NCBI GenBank assembly: GCA_963975425.1
Contig: CAXBGS010000003.1
Coordinates: forward strand, 835,277-899,276
From: CAXBGS01 sp963975425
GTDB taxonomy: Bacteria > Planctomycetota > Planctomycetia > Pirellulales > Pirellulaceae
Direction of reading: 5' to 3'
DNA length: 64,000 nucleotides
Numbering within the stretch: the first letter of the stretch is position 1; every line of letters begins with the position of its first letter. The translations under genes and the position numbers were made by a program. The notes under the pieces are model-generated. The model was not told the DNA's origin, did not search any database, and worked only from the letters and a program-made list of their open reading frames with translations. Positions 58,574 through 64,000 of this stretch are shown one piece after another.

Positions 58574-59278
58574 TCAAGCGACCGCAACGCGATAGAGAAT
58601 CCATAACACGATGCTGCCCACCACGGCGGTTAGGATTCCAGTCTGTCGACGCAAACGCAAAAAGAAGATCAGAATGAATCCTGACACGGCAACCAGCGTG
58701 CCGATGATCGCCGAAATATCGATCACCCATGACCATGCTTGTCCGGTGTGACGACCTTTGTGCAAATCATTGATGACCGTTACAAAATCATTCGCGGTGA
58801 CATCGATGGCATAGTCGCCGCTGTCACGATTGATGCGAGCGGTGGCTGCATAGCCGGGACCTTGAAAAGTGACTTCGCATTCGTCTTCGAACGCCAAAAA
58901 ATCGGTGACCGATCCTCGCAAACGATGTTCGGCACGCAAGAATTCTGCGACCTCAAGTTTCGAGACTTCATGTGAGTAATCGTATTGGTCCCAATCGCCG
59001 GGCGGCGGAGCCACGACATTCATCCAGGCGGTGTTGATCGTACCGGTCGAATGCACGGTACGTTCGTCAAAGAACCAATCGGGATGATTCAACGTCAGCC
59101 CCGTCACGCTGAAAAAGAGGATGACGGCGAGCCCAAACATCGAAAGATAGATGTGCACCCATCGGCTCCACGAAGCGATTACGCGTCGCGTGCGTCGAGT
59201 TGGCTTGGCGGTCGCGACCGCATCTTCAGATGCCACCGCGGCTTTGTTTTCTTGCAGAATAACGTTCACGCAAATCAA
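58574..59278 (-). CDS. PepSY-associated-type membrane protein
   Basis: This 234-residue inner-membrane protein has one N-terminal membrane segment (WVHIYLSMFGLAVILFFSVT followed by GLTLNHPDWFF), an extracytoplasmic region of about 110 residues and two C-terminal segments (WVIDISAIIGTLVAVSGFIL and ILTAVVGSIVLWILYRVAVA). The WVHIYLSMFGL and DLHKGRHTGQAWSWVIDISA motifs place it among PepSY-TM-like proteins, which carry His residues in membrane segments and are thought to pass electrons across the membrane. Its ATG overlaps the stop of the ApbE-DUF2271 gene by 4 bp, so the two are translationally coupled and probably functional partners. Confidence 0.85.
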   Translation of the reverse strand: MICVNVILQENKAAVASEDAVATAKPTRRTRRVIASWSRWVHIYLSMFGLAVILFFSVTGLTLNHPDWFFDERTVHSTGTINTAWMNVVAPPPGDWDQYDYSHEVSKLEVAEFLRAEHRLRGSVTDFLAFEDECEVTFQGPGYAATARINRDSGDYAIDVTANDFVTVINDLHKGRHTGQAWSWVIDISAIIGTLVAVSGFILIFFLRLRRQTGILTAVVGSIVLWILYRVAVA

Positions 59279-60852
59279 TCGGCGGTGTAACGGACACTAG
59301 CAGCACTGATTTCCTCGTTCGGCCTGAGCGTTGTTGTGAACGACTTGCCGAAGGTGAATGTGTGCTTGCTCAGCTGATATGTCCCGTGCTCGCGTGCGGC
59401 TTCCACCAGCAGCGTGTACTCACCGGGGACGAGCAGTTCCCCGCCATCGTCTTTGCCATCCCAGCTGACTTTGTACTTGCCAGGATTGCGGGTGGGTTTG
59501 GATACGGTTTCGATCAAGTCGACCGAGTCAACCAATCGCCGCACCTGATCATCGGAGTACCAACGTCGAAGGTCTCGGTACCAGCGAGGCCCGGGATTGT
59601 CTTGCATCAAAAAGAGACTTAGCGTTTTGACAGGGAATCCGTCGGCATCTTCGATCCAGACAGCCACATAGGGTCGCCGGTATCGGCGCGCGTTGTCCGG
59701 CTTGGCGATCTCGAACTGAACCAGCATGTCATGGCCCGTCTTCGCGGGCGCTGTATCGGCCGGTGTTGTCCCCACGAGTCCTGTTTCGGGCGACTTCTTC
59801 GCAGCACCCGTCTTCTTAGCAGCACCCGTCGCTTCGGCCGGGTGATCGCTGGTGGTGCTTTCGTCTTGTGGCCAATTCGCGCTAGCGACCGCGACACCGG
59901 CCGCCGTGACGATCAGGCATTCGACACCGGACAGCGATTCGACCAGGTGTAAACTTTGCGAAATTGGCAGGACGCTGCAGATCGTCGCAACGGCGTCGGC
60001 CGTACTCGCTTCTTTTGCAATCACCGTCGCACCGACAGTTTCGGAAACGGGGATTCCTGTTCGAGGGTCAATGATATGCGAATACTGCTGACCGGCGATT
60101 TCGATGGAACGCTCGGTGTGGCCGCTGGTTGCCACCGCGCCCTCGGTCACTGAAATCTTCGCGGCATAGTCGGCTGCTAACGTGTCATGCCGTGGGTCGA
60201 CAATGGCTACGGTTGCCGTTATCTCGCCCGCCACACGAACGTCGCCACCGATGTTCAACATCACACCAGAGATTGAATCGGTCGAGCTCAAAACGCTCGT
60301 CGTCGCGCGATCCAAGATGACGCCTTTGGCGATCGCCCCAAGCGACAGTGGCACACCGGAGGTCCGCGTGACTTGTCCGGATGCGTCATCGATCCGCCAG
60401 TGCGACTGGTTGGCGGCACTGCGTCCCGATTCAAGATGCGATTCGCTGGGAAGACGATCTTCGGCCGCTGCTTGTTGCCACAACTGCGAAAAGATGGCGA
60501 CCGCCGGGTCAAAGGTACCGCGACTAACGGTGCGCCAGTGATCGCACATGCGCAGCGTACCAGCAAGTTCACCGGAGATTGGCTGCGAATATCCGATAGG
60601 CGAATCGATCAAGCGAGAAAGCTCGCTGGTTGGGTCAAAGTCGCTATAGATGGCAACCAGTTGGTCAATCTGCCTCAAGACGTGCGTTTCACCATCTCGA
60701 GCACTTTCAGTATTTTCCGCTTCGATCCAAAGCTCGAGCGATGTTCCCAGCACATTCTCGTGATAAAACGCGTATCGTTCCGCACGGGCCGAAGTCGGAA
60801 TGAGTACGATCAATGTCAAGAATGTGATCAAGCAGTCGAAGCGATCTCGCAT
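59275..60852 (-). CDS. ApbE (FAD:protein FMN transferase) fused to DUF2271
   Basis: This 525-residue secreted protein has a signal peptide (CLITFLTLIVLIPTSARA). Residues 25-325 are ApbE, which covalently attaches FMN to Thr/Ser of target proteins outside the cytoplasm. Motifs seen are LGTSLELWIEA, LSLGAIAKGVILDRA, MLNIGGDVRVAGE, AVATSGHTERS and SHIIDPRTGIPVSETVGATV with the metal-site residues around it. An Ala/Lys/Thr-rich linker (about 335-370) leads to DUF2271 (about 375-525: RRPYVAVWIEDADGFPVKTL, WDGKDDGGELLVPGEYTLLV). DUF2271 and PepSY-TM genes often sit beside apbE; here the first is fused and the second overlaps by 4 bp. It is the first gene of the operon. Confidence 0.9.
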   Translation of the reverse strand: MRDRFDCLITFLTLIVLIPTSARAERYAFYHENVLGTSLELWIEAENTESARDGETHVLRQIDQLVAIYSDFDPTSELSRLIDSPIGYSQPISGELAGTLRMCDHWRTVSRGTFDPAVAIFSQLWQQAAAEDRLPSESHLESGRSAANQSHWRIDDASGQVTRTSGVPLSLGAIAKGVILDRATTSVLSSTDSISGVMLNIGGDVRVAGEITATVAIVDPRHDTLAADYAAKISVTEGAVATSGHTERSIEIAGQQYSHIIDPRTGIPVSETVGATVIAKEASTADAVATICSVLPISQSLHLVESLSGVECLIVTAAGVAVASANWPQDESTTSDHPAEATGAAKKTGAAKKSPETGLVGTTPADTAPAKTGHDMLVQFEIAKPDNARRYRRPYVAVWIEDADGFPVKTLSLFLMQDNPGPRWYRDLRRWYSDDQVRRLVDSVDLIETVSKPTRNPGKYKVSWDGKDDGGELLVPGEYTLLVEAAREHGTYQLSKHTFTFGKSFTTTLRPNEEISAASVRYTAD

Positions 60853-61178
60853 GCGCAGGGTCTCAGTGGATCAAGAGGAGCGTCGATGAGTTGACGAGTA
60901 TCCTGCGGTTGCCGCAGGTGTCCAACGTCAAGTCGCCGTACTCGAGAAAGTCTCGAGTGAATCGTGCGAACGAGATCAGACTCGCTGGCAAACCGACCAA
61001 ACGTCCACCTGTAAACACCAACCAAAGACGATAGTTTCGCCAGAACAGACGACTTTGCGCCCTAACATCACACTGTCACATAGCGCCGTGACATTGCACG
61101 GTCACATAGCGCCGTGACATTGCGCATTGGGTTTGCTTGTCTCGCTTTGGACTGAAAAATCAACACCGGCGAGACCGT
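60853..61178. promoter_or_regulatory. Upstream region of the ApbE operon with tandem dyads
   Basis: These 326 bases lie between the 3' end of the methyltransferase gene and the start of the ApbE operon on the same strand. The conspicuous element is a 26-bp tandem duplication at 61075-61125. The rest shows no ORF or RNA gene. The dyads could be operators for the ApbE operon (223 bp upstream of its ATG) or 3' hairpins of the methyltransferase transcript (54 bp after its stop). Confidence 0.45.
61075..61125. repeat. 26-bp tandem duplication, each unit with a GTCAC-N8-GTGAC dyad
   Basis: Units run 61075-61100 and 61101-61125 (first 20 bases gtcacatagcgccgtgacat). Each contains GTCAC and GTGAC half-sites separated by atagcgcc: 61075-61079 with 61088-61092, and 61101-61105 with 61114-61118. 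The dyads are identical and 26 bp apart, about 2.5 helical turns. Confidence 0.9.
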
Positions 61179-62735
61179 TCAATTGACGAGCAGCCGTTTT
61201 TTCGCAAACCAATGCAGCGTCTTCGCAATGGCCTCGATTCCGAATTCACCCTGTGTCGAGACACCGTCTGAAGTCATGGCAACGTCCGATTTCAAGGTAT
61301 CGTCTGCAGCGATCATCGAGGCAAGCGTTTTAACATCGCGTGTGCCGTCCAGCAGACTAAGCAACTTCCGTTGGCCAGACGATAGATGACGGATGTTCTG
61401 ATGCCACTGGTTCACAATTCCTAGGCCTCTCGCCGCGGCGGCGCGGACGACGGGGCTGGCCTGGCACCGATCGGTGACTTCGTCGTTCCACGGGGGCACC
61501 GACTTGAAAGGCCGAACGAGTCCGGCACCATAGAATGCTAACATCGTCTGCGCGAGCGATTCGGGTCCATCGATTGCCGTCTCATCTGGCGGCAAGCCTG
61601 TCGTAAAGTCTCGTACGGCCGCGAAAAGCTGTTCGACCGAGACGGTTTGCGGCCAACGATCCATCAAGTGTCTCAGCGCGGCCTTTACGCCGGGATCCGT
61701 CACGGTGACGACGCCACCATCCAAGGGAAGCGTCAATGGCAGTCCACTTGAAAGGTCGAATGTGACCCCATCCATCGGGTCAAACAATGCAAGCTGCAGC
61801 TGAGCGACCCATTCGTGCTGGACGCGTGGCTGCAGCGTACAACCCTTGTGGCACAACATCGAACTTCGATAGCCCGTATTGAGCAGAAAATCCAACAACG
61901 TTTCGCGATGGGCTGGCGGAGTCTGTGCGACGGCTGCGCGGCCATTCATGTCCAGGCCGAATCCTGAGGAATGACGAAAATCGGCCTCGCCCAAAAACTT
62001 TAGCGAGTGTACATCGGCCATCTCGGCGAACTCGCGAAAGTAGAACGGCCGATTCTGGTCCGTGATGTAATCGTGATACAAGTACGTATCGCTTTGCGAC
62101 CGAAGCCGATCACAAGCGCGCTGGTAATAAGCGGAATGAATCGCTTGCGAAGGTCCGTTGGCAGCCAAAAACTCAACCGCGTTTCTGGCAGCCGCGATCT
62201 GCTGTTGGGGATCATCGATGGTGCGCACGGCATCGCGAATGAAATCGCGCACCGAATCATTCCAGTTCCACCCGGGCCGAACGTTGTACGAAATCGCCGC
62301 GATACCATCAGGTGCCAAACATTCGCGACAGACGCGCAGAATTGCCTGACGTTCTTCGTCGCCAACCCACGAAAAGACGCCAGGGCACAGAATGAAGTCA
62401 AATGTGCCGATCGACTTGTCGATGTCGACGATGTTGGCGCAGTGAAATGTGGCATTCTCGATGCCCACTTCGTCGGCGATCTCACTGGCAACACGAATAC
62501 GGTCTTTCGCCAAGTCAATTCCGACGAATCGGCTGGTTGGAAACTGATGCGCGTAGGGCAGCATGTTGGCCCCGTCGGCACAGCCAATTTCCAGCACGCG
62601 GCACTGATTCAAATTCGCCGGTTGTGCACCGAACATGGTCGCGGTGACTTCGAGGTTCCGCAGATGAATGCTTTGGTCTGCGACACCCGGATAGGCCACG
62701 CGATCATATTCAAACGACGATGATGGATCAGTCAT
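61179..62735 (-). CDS. SAM-dependent methyltransferase with methyltransferase regulatory domain
   Basis: This 518-residue cytosolic enzyme has an N-terminal class I methyltransferase domain (about 40-200): motif I RVLEIGCADGANMLPYA, the acidic motif II FVGIDLA, FDFILCPGVFSWVGDEERQA and ISYNVRPGWNWND. The middle (about 205-330) matches the methyltransferase-regulatory-domain pattern (YYQRACDRLRSQSDTYLYHD, YFREFAEMADVHSLKFLGEA). The last 170 residues resemble the accompanying PKMT-type C-terminal domain, with helical segments around SGQRKLLSLLDGTRDVKTLA. The family may methylate protein lysines or metabolites; the substrate is unproven. The ATG at 62735 is the first in-frame start. Confidence 0.88.
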   Translation of the reverse strand: MTDPSSSFEYDRVAYPGVADQSIHLRNLEVTATMFGAQPANLNQCRVLEIGCADGANMLPYAHQFPTSRFVGIDLAKDRIRVASEIADEVGIENATFHCANIVDIDKSIGTFDFILCPGVFSWVGDEERQAILRVCRECLAPDGIAAISYNVRPGWNWNDSVRDFIRDAVRTIDDPQQQIAAARNAVEFLAANGPSQAIHSAYYQRACDRLRSQSDTYLYHDYITDQNRPFYFREFAEMADVHSLKFLGEADFRHSSGFGLDMNGRAAVAQTPPAHRETLLDFLLNTGYRSSMLCHKGCTLQPRVQHEWVAQLQLALFDPMDGVTFDLSSGLPLTLPLDGGVVTVTDPGVKAALRHLMDRWPQTVSVEQLFAAVRDFTTGLPPDETAIDGPESLAQTMLAFYGAGLVRPFKSVPPWNDEVTDRCQASPVVRAAAARGLGIVNQWHQNIRHLSSGQRKLLSLLDGTRDVKTLASMIAADDTLKSDVAMTSDGVSTQGEFGIEAIAKTLHWFAKKRLLVN

Positions 62736-62754
62736 AGGCCTGAGCGTCGAATGC

Positions 62755-62823
62755 CAGAGTTATGTCGAAAGACAGAGTTATCAAAAGGCAAGTTATCAGA
62801 AAGGCGAGGTTACCGAGTGTTGA
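62755..62823. repeat. Degenerate 17-18-bp direct repeats upstream of the methyltransferase
   Basis: Four units beginning c/a-agagttat or aggttac (62755, 62773, 62790, 62807) line up at 17-18-bp spacing just upstream of the methyltransferase start at 62735 on the minus strand. The first two are closest. They may be a decayed tandem duplication or spaced regulator sites. Confidence 0.5.
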
Positions 62824-62908
62824 TTGCAGGACGATTGGCCTCTAGCCCGCAGGATTGAGTTGACAGGGCTGAGCCTTTTTTGCATTGAGTGCGCCGGATG
62901 ATGCTTGC

Positions 62909-63676
62909 CTAGAGACGCATCAATTCCGATGCCTTTTGTCGATCGGCACACTTCAGCGGAAAGTCTGACCCTAAGATTTGGTGATGCGTTTGCATCGCCA
63001 GTAACGGATCGTTGTTTTCATCGGACAAGTGTGCCAAGCACGCCCATTTCAGACGCGTCAATTCGGCATGCTTTAGCAATTGGGCCGCCTCGTGATTCGA
63101 GATATGCCCCCGCGGACCACTGATACGTTCTTTCAGAAACTGAGGGTAAGGGCCCGCGGCCAACATATCGGGATCATAGTTGCTTTCGACCAGGACAGCG
63201 TCCAGGGAAGCGACCGCGTTGGCTAGCCCATCAAAGACGTGCCCGAGATCCGTCAAAATGCCAAAACGGTGCGTTGAGTCATCCACAATAAAGACGACGC
63301 CATCGGCGGCATCATGAGGCGTCGATATCGTTTCTACACAAACCGTGTCGAACCATAACGAATCACCGGCTCGAAAATGTCGCACGTCGTTCACCCGGCC
63401 AAGCTTCATCCGGCGCAACACGGTTTCAAGCGTACTGGGCGTGATGTAAATCGGCAAACCGAACTTACGCTGAAACACACCCATGCAACTGGTGTGGTCG
63501 CGATGGTCGTGCGAGATAATCAACGCGTCAACAGCGCGAATGTCTTTGCCATGTTCGGCAAGCCGCTGCTCGGCCTGGCGTCCACTGATTCCGGCGTCGA
63601 ACAGAAGTCGAACTCCACCGGTTTCGATATAAACGCAGTTGCCGCTGCTTCCTGATTGCAATGTGATCACTTCCAT
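62909..63676 (-). CDS. Metallo-beta-lactamase-fold hydrolase, YycJ/WalJ-like
   Basis: This 255-residue cytosolic hydrolase starts MEVITLQSGSSGNCVYIETG, the YycJ/WalJ signature. The zinc motif HxHxDH is SHDHRDHTS (His 56, His 58, Asp 60, His 61). Later ligands are likely in TPHDAADGV, FGILTDLGHVFDG and LVESNYDPDML, with RGHISNHEAA near the C-terminus. YycJ-type enzymes are linked to DNA repair/cell-wall control in Firmicutes; the substrate here is unknown. The ATG at 63676 begins the family N-terminus; the longer frame from 63724 adds 16 unlike residues. The methyltransferase follows 173 bp downstream on the same strand. Confidence 0.9.
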   Translation of the reverse strand: MEVITLQSGSSGNCVYIETGGVRLLFDAGISGRQAEQRLAEHGKDIRAVDALIISHDHRDHTSCMGVFQRKFGLPIYITPSTLETVLRRMKLGRVNDVRHFRAGDSLWFDTVCVETISTPHDAADGVVFIVDDSTHRFGILTDLGHVFDGLANAVASLDAVLVESNYDPDMLAAGPYPQFLKERISGPRGHISNHEAAQLLKHAELTRLKWACLAHLSDENNDPLLAMQTHHQILGSDFPLKCADRQKASELMRL

Positions 63677-63804
63677 GAGCGAAGTGTACCAAACCAAGCT
63701 TCGGTTTGGACCACCATTTTGCACGTTTCGCAGTGTGCATTAAAGCTTGCCAGTGAGCGTGAGTTGCAAATACATTGTTCGAAAGGATGTGGGTGCGCAG
63801 CTGG

Positions 63805-63842
63805 GCCCGGCCGCTCACGCGTCGCGGCTCACGGTTTGTAGG
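63805..63842 (+). repeat. 38-bp dispersed repeat, copy 1
   Basis: The copy begins gcccggccgctcacgcgtcg and ends ggtttgtagg. It matches 63963-64000 with two base changes. Its GC-rich core contains the palindromic acgcgt and the gcggctca half that also occurs inverted at 63902-63910. Confidence 0.9.
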
Positions 63843-63962
63843 ATCGGGGTTTGCAGGATCGGGGAGGCCCGGCCGAATCGCGGCTTACGGTGGTTTGCTT
63901 TGTGAGCCGCTGGCCATGAGGCCTCGGACGATCGCGCGCAGATCACGGACAAGAGATGACGC

Positions 63963-64000
63963 GCCCGGCCGCTCACGCGTCGCGGCTCATGGTTTGCAGG
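63963..64000 (+). repeat. 38-bp dispersed repeat, copy 2 (at window edge)
   Basis: This is a near-identical copy of 63805-63842, 158 bp away, and it reaches the last base of the window. It may belong to a longer unit or array. Confidence 0.9.

Larger units (their letters stand above)
63677..64000. other. Repeat-rich region at the right edge, no gene seen
   Basis: This 324-base stretch contains no convincing ORF. It holds two near-identical 38-bp copies (63805-63842 and 63963-64000), a degenerate third copy around 63868-63895, a 15-bp tandem pair near 63837-63865 (ttgtaggatcggggt, then ttgcaggatcgggg) and an inverted copy of GCGGCTCAC (63824-63832 versus GTGAGCCGC at 63902-63910). The last copy runs to the window edge, so the array may continue. 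Confidence 0.75.

Noticed and set aside
62007..62723. 238-codon plus-strand frame over the methyltransferase gene
   Set aside because: It is antisense to the methyltransferase domain, whose SAM-binding motif is clear.

Overview
The window looks like chromosomal DNA of a planctomycete of the Pirellulaceae (Rhodopirellula-like). The evidence is the gene families rather than any marker gene: two DUF1559 pseudopilin-like proteins with the H-X9-DG motif, two PVC-type heme-binding (CxxCH) dehydrogenase-like proteins, a PSCyt1/DUF1549/DUF1553 protein followed by a DUF1501 protein, two sulfatases, and a TIGR03546-type protein. Coding density is moderate, start codons are often GTG or TTG or weakly marked, and I see no rRNA, tRNA, CRISPR array, insertion sequence, integrase or phage gene. 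Base composition and codon use look uniform to the eye, so nothing stands out as recently acquired.

Layout. (1) 1-11.8 kb: the 5' part of a TIGR03546-like membrane protein, then a tight four-gene DNA-repair operon: an AddB-like nuclease, an AddA-like helicase without a nuclease domain, an SbcD/YhaO-like phosphoesterase and an SbcC/YhaN-like ATPase, joined by ATGA overlaps or 4-bp spacing. (2) 11.8-24.2 kb: a small lipoprotein with a DUF1559 protein, a GMC oxidoreductase, a sigma factor with an anti-sigma-like membrane protein that carries a DUF1559-like ectodomain, an NCS2-type permease, a second DUF1559 protein, and a NUDIX/LarA-like pair. (3) 24.4-35.2 kb: a lipoprotein with a possible LolA-like fold, a HEAT-like membrane-anchored protein, a zincin-like lipoprotein, a duplicated ABC-2 permease, epmB divergent from efp, mgtE and a sulfatase. 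(4) 35.4-45.2 kb: a sugar isomerase and a ThuA-PVC heme protein in one direction, a thioredoxin-like ferredoxin, an EF-hand protein, a redoxin-like lipoprotein lacking CxxC, a membrane protein and a 75-residue protein. (5) 45.4-56.9 kb: a same-strand block of secreted proteins (FG-GAP/PVC heme protein, PSCyt1-DUF1549-DUF1553, DUF1501, iduronate-sulfatase-like, and a tyrosine phosphatase fused to a cytochrome c'-like domain). (6) 57-64 kb: an MFS transporter, a PepSY-like membrane protein with an ApbE-DUF2271 fusion, a methyltransferase with a regulatory domain, a YycJ-like metallo-hydrolase, and a repeat-rich right edge.

How the genes work together. Block 1 is probably one double-strand-break processing unit. 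Blocks 4 and 5 carry the planctomycete set of secreted c-type heme proteins, sulfatases and sugar enzymes associated with breakdown of sulfated polysaccharides. epmB next to efp predicts a beta-lysylated EF-P. The ApbE-DUF2271/PepSY pair is probably an extracytoplasmic flavin/electron-transfer unit.

The observations I would follow first are the phosphatase-cytochrome c' fusion (55954-56913), the anti-sigma/DUF1559-like chimera (16737-17840), the nuclease-less AddA next to AddB and Mre11/Rad50-like genes, the paired dyads at 61075-61125, and the many short tandem duplications (10-26 bp) both between genes and in frame inside genes. Family assignments rest on motifs read by eye; no database search was possible.
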